A stretch of DNA of 64,000 nucleotides, from contig CM070713.1 in NCBI GenBank assembly GCA_036346275.1, positions 53,687,567-53,751,566 of the forward strand, read 5' to 3'. Of the stretch, positions 47,706 through 60,469 are shown in pieces. Below the pieces are notes generated by a model. The model was not told where the DNA came from, ran no database searches, and was given only the letters and a program-made list of their open reading frames with translations. Numbering within the stretch: the first letter of the stretch is position 1; each line of letters starts with the position of its first letter. The stretch is from Otatea glauca (lineage: Eukaryota; Streptophyta; Magnoliopsida; Poales; Poaceae). The position numbers and the translations under genes were made by a program.

Positions 47706-50700
47706 CATGATTTAGATACTTACACATGCACATACTTAATGGTTTTGAGATAACAAAGCAGTGTTTTCTTTAGCAGATTATCAAATCTTGAATTATGAAT
47801 TCAAGAGGCTAAAATTATGAATTCTTGTATTTTCGATTTCGAATTATAGATCTAAAATTATTTGGATTAAAAGAATTGGAACACTAGTTAAAGAGTTATG
47901 CAAATAGCACTTAACCTTAAGATTTTGCATATGATGGGTTTTAAATAAGTTATAATTGATAAGCTAGCTAATTAGATTTATTTATGGGTTTTGAGAAGGT
48001 TCTGGTGATACAAATATATATATTAATTATAAATTCCTTATTACAAGGTTCACTTATTCCGATTACGGTAAGGTTCACCAAACATAAACTTAGGGTTATT
48101 TGACTACTAGAGTTTATATGCAAAACATGGCGAAATCAGATTATTTCTTCAGAAGTGGATAGCATATACTTTGAAGAACATATCTAGGCTGATTTCATAC
48201 ATTTTAGCTTTTAGATGAGACATTATTTTTATAGTTGAAAAAGCTTATGTGATATTAAAGTTACGACAACCATAATTTTTAAGGGTATTCAACTAGCAAG
48301 ATTTAATTGAAACGAAAGTTGTAAATAAAATATTTTTCTAGAATATGGTAGACCATATCCTAAATATCATTTCTAAACTAATTTCCATAGTTTTTGCATT
48401 TAGACGAGAGATTCTACAGGTTGACGAAAAAGATTGAGGGCTCAATTAACTACCCGCTAAGGATTCAGTTTTTGATATAAAATTGCGACTACACCGTCTA
48501 GGATAAACTACTCATTTTTCAGGTATTAACAGGGCATGACACTAGAAGTGATTTAAAGTTGGTTTCGCGACAATTGGCTTTTTTCCGAAATGTTTTTCCC
48601 ATAAGCGATCATTAGGGTCTAACATTATTTTATTTCATCCTTGCACAAACATAAGGTATTTTTGTATAAACAGTAAGAGTGCTATTTTTGAAAGTTATTG
48701 GATTTGGTTTTATCAAATTTAGAGTTTATTTGTGAAAGTTATGACTATTCAAATTATGCAAGTATTAACACTTTGACTATTAAACATTTACTGTTTTATA
48801 TAGTAAAATTTAAATATTATTATGTATCTGGAATCTTTGTACTGCTAGGAATATAGCAAAACTGTTTTGGTGATCATTTGAATTCATTTGATCTCTATAT
48901 TGACTATTTGATTCTATATGCATATGCATATACATTTTATACTTAAGTTATTTCACATTTTTCAAGATAGTTGAAATCAAATTCATATATTAATTATTTT
49001 GGTAAATTAAGGTATTCTACTGCCATGACAATATTTGGAATTCAATTTTTACTTATTCTATATTTCTTTTACTCAAATTATGTATATTTGAATATCTAGT
49101 GTATTGAAAACAATCTTTAATAGAAAGTATTTCAAACAATAATGAAATTTAAATTTTTTTACATATTTGAACTTATGGAAACATGAGTATTTCACTAAAA
49201 TTGGTTTCATTCAATCCTAAGTCTATTTACAACATTTTAATATGAAGTATGTTTTTTGCCCTTTCTTTCAAATTTGAATTTCAAATTTACCCAGTGAACA
49301 TTTTCAAAATGTTATTGCATATTCTGAAACTAATTGATTTTACATGAATATAGAAATTGATTTCACTCAATTTGGAGTTATAATGCAAAATATATAGGCA
49401 TTTGAATCATTTCGGTTATACAAAATCTTTGAAAAATAGAAATTACGTTTTCAGAATTGGAAAGCGTATTTCACCGTTGAATTGGAGATGATTTGACCGG
49501 CTGATAGAGAGGTCCCACTGTTCAGCGACCGAAAACAGGGGTGCGGCTAGGGCTCGACGGCTCCGGCGAACGGCGGCAGAATCCGGCCGGGCGAGGGCAC
49601 CACAAGTACAAGCTCGGCAAGGCGACACGAATGGTGGAACCTATTCGGCCGGAGATGGAGCAGAGAGGTGCGCCACCGAAGGCCTGCGGAGGAGAAAGGG
49701 GAATTTCACGGAGAAGAAAAAGGAGTTAGCTCCGGTTGAATCGGTAGCATGAGAAGCTTCAGTGAGGTTAGGAGGTTCCGTTTTACCGGTTGATTGGATC
49801 TGGAATGAGCTGAGGAAGCGCGCCACCGTGCGCCGGCCGTTGGGAAGAAAGGCGAAGCGTGCGGCGGCGCAGAGGGCAAGAAGAACTGAAATTGGCGAGA
49901 GGAATGAATTCAGTGTAGCTCCTTGGTGCTATAGGTGGGAGTGATTTGGGACGAGTCGCATCGGAGTGGCTTAATTTGATGTTCTTCCACTTTTTGGGTT
50001 TTCAGTAGAAACGGCGAAGAACATGGTTTCGGTTCTGGCGTTTGGTTTAGGGAGTGAATGAGGGTGAAGGGAAGCTCAATGCGACGCCCAGGTGCTATTT
50101 ATAGCCGTAGAATTCGGTTGCACAGGATTTGAACACAAAGGAAGAAGTGCGGCTCGGTTTGACGCTTTGCATGATGAAGTGGCGCGAGTTTTCCTCCGGC
50201 GACGTGCAACACTGGGTTGATCAGGGCATGGCGCACGACTTTCGAAGATGAACGTGGCGCCAGTTGATGGAGTGGGTGGCACGGTGCGATGCATCGGCGA
50301 GGAAGGCGCGAAGACTCGGGAGAAAGGTCAGGGCGCTCGGCTGCGAGGAGAAAAGAAGAGAGGGAGAAGGAAACGCACTGACAGATGGGCCCTGGGACCA
50401 CCAGTCAGTGAGCAAGGCATTTTCCCGTTGCTTCCAGCACACCGTTACGGAAAAGGGGGCTGGCCCACACGTCGGTGAGAGGAGGTAAGTCAGGGGATAA
50501 GCATGGCCGAGACAAGCTCCATGTGGGCATTAAATTTCCATCTATTCGCTGTCTAAATTTTATGAAACTTTTTTACCAGCATCTCCTGGTAGTCTCTAAC
50601 GCCCAGTAAAAAGTTTGGACTAAAATATCTTACAATGAATTAGTTAAAATTCTGACACTGTGGACTTGTACAGGATCTGTATTTCGGAATTTTATTTATT

Positions 50701-51299
50701 TAGGGTGTAAATCATATTAATTATTTTCCAAACTTTTAATAGGTATTAATTTTGTCTTAAGGATATGTCCATAAAACTTTCAAGTCAAAATCGCAAGTTA
50801 ATATTTTATAAAAATTCTGACATTAGGATTTCTAGTTTTTAATTGTTTCTGTTTTGAATTATTAGAGGGCTTTTCCCACATGAGAAAATCCTGATATTTT
50901 TACCAGGGATAGGTTTTACACTGAGGGTGTTTTGGTAATTTTTTCAGATCCAGATAAACTTCGAATATTTTTCATTAATTATGACTTTACTGTTTCTAGT
51001 CAAAAGAGGTGTCATTCATTTTATTTACCCATTTTTCTGTGCATAAAATTTTACTTGTTGATTTTAATGACTTACCAGTATGGTTGGGGTTCCATGGTAA
51101 TTTTTCCAAAATTTATCTTTTACCTTTTTATCTTTTTACCATTATCCATTCTTTAACTGTATTTGATTGATTTTTCATTCAATACAAAAATCCAGGAAAT
51201 TCCAAATAAATTCCAATCATGTCAGGAAACATCAGAAATAAATATATCCAAATTCAAAATATAAATTTTTATGTTATTGCACTTTTTGAGGATGTTACA
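47706..51299 (-). repeat. 5' LTR of L5-A, remaining part
   Basis: Aligns with 27650-31235 and ends GGATGTTACA (51290-51299) followed by TACAT. Contains A-type GC core and TATAAATA (minus, 50103-50096). It has lost its outer 1.8 kb next to the junction. Confidence 0.85.
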
Positions 51300-51304
51300 T
51301 ACAT

Positions 51305-54300
51305 AAAGGAAAAGCTACAACTCAGAGAATAAAGCAGCAAAAGAAATAATATCTTGTAGTTTGCCCATCCGACCCGCAGGCAACTGACAAGGAATAAACT
51401 CCAGATAGAACACGACGAAGAAGATCCCGCAACCTGCGATGAAAAGAGACTCGAAGCCTCGCTAACTTCCACCTAAAAATAATAATTAAGCAAGGGTGAG
51501 TACTTTACGTACTCAGCAAGACTTGAGCAAAACCTATAATATATGCAGGCCATTTCAAAGGAAAGGCTAATACAGTTGATTTGCATAAAGCGAAATTGAA
51601 TTGTAAAACAAGTTATCATTTGCAAACGGAATTTATAAGAGCGAGTTGATTGATAAGAAATATATACAACAGTAAGTAATACTCACAGTCCTCCATGACG
51701 TGAGTTCGAATAAACCAAACCACAAGGTCCATCAATGTCAGCCCTTCGACATAAAACAACAGTTGCTAAAACAAGTTCAGACCAAACCCATTTTAGAAAA
51801 TTACCAAAGACTCTAGCATGGAATAACGTCACCAAGTGTCCTTGACCGCGGACGCGGCTAATCGATTAGATTTACACTCTGCAGAGGTGTACAACTTTAC
51901 CCACAAGGAATGATCAACCTTTTCGCCAGATCAGTTAACACACTTCCTTTGGTGTGTCGGCAAGGAGATCATACAGAGTCATTACATTATCTAGACGTGG
52001 CTTTACACCAGCCCGGGACGTTAACCCTCGCCCTGAAGACAGAGACACTCACCCAAGCCGTGGATCCACATTTATCACACACAACACCACGTCTCTGTCC
52101 AGGGCAAGGCGTACACCGTTGCATTGGTATGTAGAAACCCCTACAGACAAACCTAACCGGAATGTCTGTGCAATCTCCCGCCTTCCATAGATGCAAAGCC
52201 ACACCTAAACAACTTAATAGGCTAAGACCCGCCCATACAAGCCCTCGTGGTTGTACGAAAAACATGGATTCACCGTCCCATCGCTCGGTCCTTAATCCGA
52301 CACGGGCGATACTCCACCCTAGCTACGTGCATATCCTTCTGTACGTCCGGCTATTGCCAATAATCGCCCGCGTCAAACCATAGTTTTATTTTGGGGTTTT
52401 TAGCAAACTACTAGCAACCATTTTCCCAAAAAGGACCATTTAGGTTCCATATAAAACATTTCAGGAAACAATTTTAATCATGATCATTTACCCCACAAAA
52501 AGCTAAAGCATGGCTAAGCAGGTTTAACATGATCGCATATACCCAATTTGGCATTAAGTAATGTCTAGCCCTATTCTATGGTTATCAAGGTTCACATTTC
52601 CATAATTATCAAGGAGTTTCATGTGACAACAGGTATATCTACCAATACCACCAAAATAGCAAATTTTACAGAAAGTAAACGCATGCATGAAACAATTTGA
52701 TAAACAACATGATAATTAAATACTGGGATCAATATGGTCAAAGGGACGCTTGCCTTGCTTAATCATTGCTTACGGTGAAGACGAGGTCGCAAAAGATGAA
52801 ATCGACGACGAAACGGCGACATCGGGTTCTACACGTCGTTCAACGGAAATAAAGCAAATAACAAGCTTTAATAAGGGCAAAAAGAAAACAGACAACAAAT
52901 CAAATAAAGATTCACTAAAGAAAACAGGCATATATTAGGGTTGAATTAGATGATTTCATATCGTGTTTAGTTGATTAAGTATCCATATTGTTATTAGCTT
53001 TTAACATTGAGCATAAAACAGCTTCTTTTATAGCTTACCTATTCTTGAATTACGAACTCAAGAGGATAAAATTATGAATTCTTGCATTTATAACTTCGAA
53101 TTATAGATGCTAAAATTGTTTGGATTAATAAAATTAAGACACTAGATCATTACGCTAAATGATATGAATGAATAGCACTTAACCCTTAATTGATTAAGCA
53201 TAAGAAGAGGTTTCGAATATGATAGATTTGCTAGGATAGGTTACTGGCTCCATATTCATGGTTTTAAGAAGGTTCTGAAAATACAAATATTTTATTATAG
53301 ACTTCTTCATTACTACCGATTCAAATTATAAAGCTTAGAAAAACATAATACTTAGGGTTATTTAACTAACATGATTTATATGGAAAGCATGATGAAATAT
53401 GGTTATTTCATCATAATAATATATTATATACTTTGGATAACAATTCTAAATAAAATTTATGAATTATAATGTTTAGTTGAAGAGCTAAATGCATTGCTGA
53501 AAAGATATCATGACACTAAAGTTTACGTTGAACAAAATCGGCCAAAAAGGGCTACAACTATCCTTATCATATTACGGTTTTGCATAAGCAAAAACTATAT
53601 GGACCATAAGTTATAAATAAAATATTTTCTTAGAACATAGTAGTGCATATCCTAAACATCGTTTCTGATTTATTCTACAAGGGTTTCGTATCAGGACGAG
53701 GTATTCTATAGATTGATGAAAAGGCTTAAGTGTTCCTAAAATCCAGAAGTTATAATACTTAAGGTTATTTCACTATCGAGTTTTATATGCAAAGTATGAC
53801 AAAATGAGATTCTTTCTTCAGAATATGATAGTATTAACTTTGCATAGTATTTCTAAACTGACTTTATAAATTTTACTATAAAGACAAGTTATTTTATTTG
53901 CTGTTGAAATAGCCTAAATGATCACAAAGTTTATGTTATAACTAGACTGCTTTCGTTTTTCTTTTGCGGTTAGACTATACATGATTATTCATTCATTTTT
54001 CTAGTATTAGCAGGGTATGGTCCTAGAAGTGTCTTAGAACTATTTTGACATTATTTTACTTTTGGCGAGGTGTTTTGCAAGCATATGAAGTATGAAGGCT
54101 ATTATGAACGTAATCTAGTTTACTCTTTTTGCCGATTAGTATGATGTTATTTCAAAGAGTATACTACGATTAACTTTGCCTAACCTGATACTTAATTTAT
54201 GAGGTTGTATGTATTTACAAACTACTGTTGTTATACTTAAAATAGTTCAATAGCAAGTAATCAGCTTTATTATTATTCTGAATATTCGTGTTTGACTTAT

Positions 54301-56611
54301 ATTCTATTATCTAGCAGGCTTATCCTAAATCAAGCTCCTAAGTATTTTGTCATTGCCAAATAGATTAGTTTCATGATTCGTACTGAATACATATATATAA
54401 TCACTATTGTTAGTTACTTTTTATATGTATACACATATATATATTCCTTTTATGCTTGATTCCATTCTTACTCATGAAAACTATTTAAGTCAAGCCCCTT
54501 TAGTTAATCATTTTGCATATTATGGAGTCTTACTGTTATGCTAAGACATACACATTAATTTTTCTTATTTAAAATTTCTTTTGCACATTTAATATATTGA
54601 AAACAATCTTTAATAGAAAATGATTCAAACATAAATGGAATTTAAATATTTTTATATATTTGGGTTTCTGGAAGTCTAAGGATTCTAATAAAATTAGTTT
54701 CATTCCATTTTGAATTTGTTTACAACATTTTAATATGTAGCCTATCTTTAAGTCTTTTATTCAAATTTGAATTTCAAACTCAACCATTACTCCTATTCAA
54801 AATATTTTTGCATATTATGGAAGAGCTTGATTTTATATGATTTTACAAATTTATTTCATTTTATTTGCATCTATGGTTCAAAAGATATGGCTAATTGAAT
54901 TGCCTCGGTTTTTGAAAATAATCTAAAAAAATAAAATGCGCTTTCTGAGTTGAGAAGCGCCTTTACCGGTTTGGCTGGAGGGAGCTCGCATGGCTGACAA
55001 GAAGGGCCCACCGTGCAGTGAGCCGAAGCAGAGAAGGCGCTAGGGCACGGCGGCGACGGCATTCCGGTGGGGTTCCGGTGAAGGCGAAGGCACCATGAGC
55101 TTCAGTGGACCATCGCGCATCTGATGGTAGAGTCGATCACTTCCGGCAATGGTCGGAGTGGGCTGCCACCGTGGGCCAGCGGCGGAGGGAAGGGCGACTC
55201 GTCGGGGAAGAAGAAGCAGTGAGTTTTAGCTCGAATGGGTAACGGGGTGAGCATCAGTGAGGCTAGGGAGTACCATTTTGGGGGTCGGTTTGTTCGGAGA
55301 AGTGACGGGTTGGGCTGCCACCGTGCGCCTGAGCTGAGGAAGAAGAAATGGGGCGCGGCGGCGTTGCAGGCAAGAAGAGCTGAAATCGATGAGTGAGATG
55401 AATTTGGTGATGCTTAGAGACGCCATGGTTGCGAGGAATTTGAGAGTGACTCACCGATTTTGCTTGATCGGTTTTCTCCCCCTTTTCTTGCTTGCGACGG
55501 AAATGGGGATGACAGAGCTGAACTCAGCAGTGATTTGGAGAAGATGATCAGGCTGTGAGGTTCCTGAATGGCGCGCAAGAGGATACAGTATCCGAGCTCT
55601 TCACTTGCTCCATTGAAGAAATTTGGCCTGAGTATTGCTTAACTTCCTTGCTTTTCTCTGGGCATTCGGTTCACTGAAGTGAAGCTCATGTGAATGAGGG
55701 AATGAATGCCTGAAGCTAGGATGTGGGAAAGACTCAGTTGCTGGCTTAAAAGGTTTGAGGCTTGCTGCATCGATGGAAGGCTCTGGACTGAGGCGAGCTG
55801 TCCCCAAAGAAGAGGAAAGGAGAATGGCTCCAGTACTGGCGTCGAAATGGCCATTCAACTTTGTTGCAAAATTGCAAAACTTTTTGACCATGGTATAATG
55901 GGAGTGGTTATCTTCCAGTAAAAGTTTGGGGTTAAAATACCACATGGTTAATTAATTAAAATTCTGACACTGTGCACTGCTCAGAATTTTGATTTCTGAT
56001 TTTGATTTATTTAACGATTCAAATATTATTATTTATTTTTGAAACTTTTTGTACTATCTTGTTTTGGGTTAATAATGTGTCTATAAAAATTTCAAGTCAC
56101 AATACTTTGTAATTAGTTTGCAACAATTCTGACATTATAATCTTCAGATTTTCCAAGCCACTATTTTTGAATTTTCAAATGGTCTAAATGACATTATTAA
56201 TTCCTGATATTTTTACCAGAGGTAAATATTTACTTAATAATATTATGTTAAATTTTTCAGGATCAGATGAATTTCTAAAATTTTATAATAAATCTGTCCT
56301 TGCACTATTTGGAGGTCAAAGGGATGTCTTTTCAACTTTTTGTTCACTATGCTATGCATTAAAATTCATGTACCAGCTAATATGATTTTAAATATATACA
56401 CTTTTCAATATTTTACTTTTACCTTTTATCTTCTTACCATCTTACCTTTTTACCATTTCCCTTTTACTAATTCTATTTGTTGGATTTCCATACAATACAA
56501 AAATCCAAGAAAATTCAAATAAGAACCAATAAATCCAATAAAACTCATAAATAAATATTTTCAAATTTAAAATATTTATTTTTATATTACTTTATTTTGC
56601 AGGATGTTACA
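51305..56611 (-). repeat. Main part of solo LTR L5-C
   Basis: Continues L5-C after the L5-A insertion. AT-rich; GC core 54950-55880 with GGCTGACAAGAAGGGCCCACC at 54990 and blocks shared with L5-D. An open frame at 55454-55263 shares its tail with L5-D 9725-9988, which reflects LTR identity, not a gene. Confidence 0.85.
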
Positions 56612-56616
56612 AGTTT

Positions 56617-56923
56617 AGAGCTCTGTTAGCAGCTTAGGAGACAAACATACAGATGCTAAGATATATAACTCAAATGTTAAGCTTTATATATGCTAAGATA
56701 GCTCAAATGTTAAGCAATGACAGGGAGAGTGCATGCTGCATATGAGCAAGCATTAATGTGATCAGAGACTGTCTGTGTTAATTGTATGATAAGTTTTTCA
56801 CAGACGGTTCAAAAACCATCTGTGATGTGCCGCTATTATCATTGACATATGCTTACAGACGGTTCACAAAACCGTCTGTGATGACTTTTTAGAACCGTCT
56901 ATGATGCCTTTTCTGTAGTAGTG
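56617..56923 (+). other. Right end of CACTA I with subterminal repeats
   Basis: CACAGACGGTTC / ACCGTCTGTGA words at 56796-56905 and the terminus TCTGTAGTAGTG at 56923, then ATT. Confidence 0.75.
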
Positions 56924-57784
56924 ATTTGCTTTTTTCCTCTCTTTTTTTCATTATGGAAAAGCTAAACCTCCACCATGCGGCTGCAGTAGTAGTGAGCTAG
57001 CCTCATGCGCACTATGCTAGTATGACACTTATATCCGAACGAACAGGGCCAATGGCATCATGTCATGGAAAGCAATTCAAAAGGCCAAAAAAGAAAAGTA
57101 ATGAAAATAAAACAAGGTGTATCTCACGACGAAAAGCTGCATAACACTAATGCACATAACACATGCCACCCCTGTTGTTTATACTCTTCTTTCCCCTTCT
57201 ACTCTACGTTCTTTATATATAGTGTCGGGGTCTCCATAATTGCAACTCAAGGATTTTACAGAAAACAGTTCAATTTCTGCAGGAATTAGAAAAAATTCTC
57301 GTGTTTCAAAGAGTTGTTACCGAATATGATGTTATGTGTAGTCCGTTAAAAAACGTTGTTAAACAAAAAAAGGGTTTCCTGGCGACCTGGATCTGGCCCA
57401 TGCAAATATGCAATGCATGCATGCAGCTTTCTCGTCTCATGTACCCTACGTTACATGCATTATGTTCAACCGGACTTGGAGGGAAGGAATAATATGTAGC
57501 ACGCTGCAGGTTTGAGGATTTCTTTCTTGCCTCTGGGCAAGATTGCACTACCACACTTCAGCTCTTTTGGGCTAGTTTGTATGAATGGGATTAGGCTCAA
57601 TCCCTTTGGATTTGCATGAAATTAAGGAGGTTGGTTAGTCTAAACCCTGTTTATCCAAATTAGCCTAGCTCCAGTTTGTTTGGGCTTTTCTCTGGCTTAA
57701 AAGCCAAAAAGCCAATGACACTAAAAGCCAAAAAGCCAATGACACTAAAAGCCAAAAAGCTTCTATATAATTAAAAACCAAAAC
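56924..57784. other. Continuation of the pre-insertion host sequence
   Basis: AT-rich sequence after CACTA I. Holds a possible aldose 1-epimerase exon start (57373-57392) and a PIF-like repeat relic with a 24-bp tandem repeat (AAAAGCCAATGACACT-type, three copies, 57699-57770). Other ORFs are short. The left edge of duplication copy 2 cannot be seen because L5-D hides the matching part of copy 1. Confidence 0.4.
57373..57392 (+). pseudogene. Possible next exon start of the aldose 1-epimerase remnant
   Basis: After an AG, GGTTTCCTGGCGACCTGGAT completes the split codon of the 21932 donor and reads G-F-P-G-D-L-D, the expected continuation after SFDGEQ in this family. Similarity ends after 20 bp and the preceding A-run is a poor acceptor, so this may be chance. 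Confidence 0.35.
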
Positions 57785-57955
57785 TTACGAGATATAGTTT
57801 TCGACTTATTGCGGGTTTGTTTTATACTAATACCACTAAAGTTGGATAAAATTATCGATCTCCATCATGTGGACACCGTCGCCTGCCTCAACCCTCTGTA
57901 GCCGCCGTCCTTCCCTAGCCTCCCCTGCCGTCGTTGTGCTCCTCCCTTGTCACCG

Positions 57956-59305
57956 CCATGCTTAGCCATGCTTTTAGAACAAATGAGAATGATGATCAGA
58001 TCAAAAGTTGTTTCTTAAGAAATGGAAAATGTTGGAAATAAAGCTGTTGGTTATGGGTATTTTGATTAAAAACCCAAAATAAAACTATGGTTTTGATGCG
58101 TGCGATTATTGGCAATAGCCGGAGGTGCAGAGGGATTTGCACGTAGTTAGGGTGGAGTATCGCCCGTGTCGGATTAAGGACCGAGCAATGGGACGCTATA
58201 GATCCAAGAATTTCGTACAACCACGAGGGCTTGTATGAGCGGGTCTTAGCCTATTAAGTTGTTTAGGTGTGGCTTTGCATCTAAGGAAGGCGGGAGATTG
58301 CACAGGCATTCCGATTCGGTCTGTCTGTATGGGTTTCTACATACCAATGCAACGGTGTACGCCTTGCCATGAACAGAAACGTGGTGTGGGAGTGGTGTGT
58401 ATGGATCCAGGTCTTGGGTGAGTGTTTCTGTTTCATGGCGAGGGCCAAACGTCCCGGGCTGGTTCAAAGCCACATCTAAATAATGTAACGGCTCTGTATG
58501 ATCTCTCTGCGGCACACCAAAGGAAGTGTGTCAAAATGCGCTGCACAAAGAGCTGATCATTCCTTGTGGGTAAAGTACGTTGTACACCTCTGGAGAGTGT
58601 AAATCTAATTAATTAGCCGCGTCCACGGTCAAGGACACTTGGTGAAGTCATTCCAATGTTAGAATGCTTTTGTATTTCCAAAAATTGGGTTTTGGTTTGG
58701 AACTTGTTTAGCAGCTTTTGCTTTATGTCAAAGGATCGACATTGTTGGATTCCATTTCTGGATTATTCGATGCTCGCGAAGGATTGTGAGTAATACTTAT
58801 GCTTTACTTACTTCATATCAGTCAAATATGCTTTTACAAATTCCGTTTGCAAATAACTTGTTTTACAATGTCAATTCTGCTTTATGCAAATAAACTGTAG
58901 TAGCCTCCTTTGAAATGGCCTGCATATATTATAGGCTTTGCTCAAGTCTTGCGGAGTACGAAAGTACTCACCCTTGCTTATATGTGGTTTTTAGGTGGAT
59001 AAGTTAGCGAAGCTTCGAGGATTCCTTTTCGTCGCAGGTTGCGGGATTTTCTTCATCGAATCTTTCTAGGGATTATGCCTTGTCAATTGCCTGTTGGTTT
59101 TGGATGGGCACACTACAAGACTTTGCTTCTTTTGCTGCTATATCTCTGAGTTGTAAAGCTTTCTTTGCATAATAGCTTCCGCTTAATAATATTTGTTGTA
59201 TGGTTGTGATTCCAATTGTTGTAAACATGTAAGTGCTAGCTACTGATCCAGGGAATGGCACAGTAATCACATGGAGGTTCCTGTTCATCAGAACGGGGTC
59301 TCACA
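57956..59305 (+). mobile_element. 3' fragment of an L5 LTR (A/B type)
   Basis: Aligns with L5-B 37672-39014 and ends GGTCTCACA at 59305. The left end is abrupt, joined to host GTCACCGCC with two bases of overlap (CC). A deletion removed the rest of the LTR together with 381 bp of host DNA seen in copy 1. Confidence 0.8.
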
Positions 59306-59930
59306 GACGTGGATTTTTGTTTGTTTTTTTTTTCATTTTTCTTTCCTTTTTCGAATTGACATGTGATTATAAAGAATTATTGTTGTGATTGAACTGACTT
59401 TTTTTATTAATTCATGTCATTGTTTGCCAAATTTCATGAGGCCATGATGAACATTGGAATAGTTGGTATTAGAACCAAGGATATTTCATACATTTTAACA
59501 ATATGCCAACGAAAAAACATGATGCCAAATAGCAGTTTAAACCAAAAAGCTAGTTTTAAGCAATAAGCTAAAAAACCTATGGTTAAACAAACGGTCTTAA
59601 AAAATCGGGCTGGGCGATATGTTTGTAGGCTGCGGATTAAGATCCACCGTAGAGGATTTTTTTTTGGACCATGGATTGTCAATCAACTGGCTTGCATGGA
59701 TCATGTACCTTTGTTTTAGAAACAGGAGCTAGATTTTATTAATGAATAGCATACTTACAATTTGAGAGAAGACAATCATACAACAACTACTGTACCTTAG
59801 ATTAGGGACTCCTGCAAGGAGCCTTCTACGTTGCATGCACAAAACATCTTACATTGAGGATTTGAGGTAAATATTACATTGGGAAATATATAAAGTTTCA
59901 TATCAAAGTATCATGCATGCGATGCAATTA

Positions 59931-60182
59931 CTCCCTCGGTTCCTTTTTAGATGTCGTCTCACAACGTGTGCAATCAACTTTTTTAAACTTTAATTGCTAG
60001 TATGCATAATATTTGGATTTTCACATGGAAATGTTATAACTAGATTTGTTTAAAAAATACTTTCATAACAATATATATTTTAATATTGTTTATTAACATA
60101 TAACTAGAAAAGTAAATATTGTCAAATGTGTATATTGTAGACCAAGTCATCCAAAAAGATAAATAGAAAACGACGGAGGTTG
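59931..60182. mobile_element. Stowaway-like MITE, copy 2
   Basis: Same element and TA flanks (59929-59930, 60183-60184) as at 15400, one base longer. Confidence 0.8.
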
Positions 60183-60469
60183 TAATTGGCCAACAAAGAT
60201 CACCACAAACATGGTGAAATTAAGATAGCACGTTCGCAGATACACTTCCATGAACACACACACACGATCAATTCAAGACAAAGACAAAATCTGGCAGATA
60301 CTTCGCCATGCAGCACACCAAATTATTACTCCTACCATGCCACGCATGCAAGCATCACAAGCTACCGATATATTGGCCCACCACACACTCAACTTAAAGC
60401 TCAACGAGACGCTCAGACGCGCCCTGCTTCGCTGAGGGCTTTCATGCGGGACCGACCGATGCACGGAAC

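Larger units (their letters stand above)
25860..51299 (-). mobile_element. L5-A: long-LTR element, split by L5-B and truncated
   Basis: Minus strand. 3' LTR 25860-31235, polypurine tract, internal region 31236-33606, then L5-B. On the far side only 47706-51299 of its 5' LTR remains. Flanked by TACAT at 25855-25859 and 51300-51304. The LTR end reads TATAACGACC (sense GGTCGTTATA) where TG...CA would be expected, probably a G-to-A change at the last dinucleotide. Its PBS and the first part of its internal region were removed with the end of L5-B. Confidence 0.8.
25722..56611 (-). mobile_element. L5-C: solo long LTR, split by L5-A
   Basis: Minus-strand LTR with ends TGTGAGACCCC (25722) and GGATGTTACA (56602-56611), flanked by perfect 5-bp duplications AGTTT (25717-25721, 56612-56616). 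With no internal region, this is a solo LTR left by LTR-LTR recombination. L5-A is inserted 138 bp in, at TACAT. The LTR pieces are 25722-25859 and 51305-56611, total about 5445 bp. GC core matches L5-D. Confidence 0.85.
22173..56923 (+). mobile_element. CACTA element I, with nested insertions
   Basis: Left end CTCTACTACGTAAAGGGC (first A mutated) and right end GCCTTTTCTGTAGTAGTG are inverted repeats, flanked by the 3-bp duplication ATT (22170-22172 and 56924-56926), as expected for CACTA. Subterminal ATCATAGACG and CACAGACGG words lie at both ends. Removing nested insertions leaves about 2.8 kb, with no transposase recognised, so the element is non-autonomous. It carries a GC-rich block at 23390-24340 that may be captured gene sequence. 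It inserted into an intron of the aldose 1-epimerase remnant. Confidence 0.75.
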
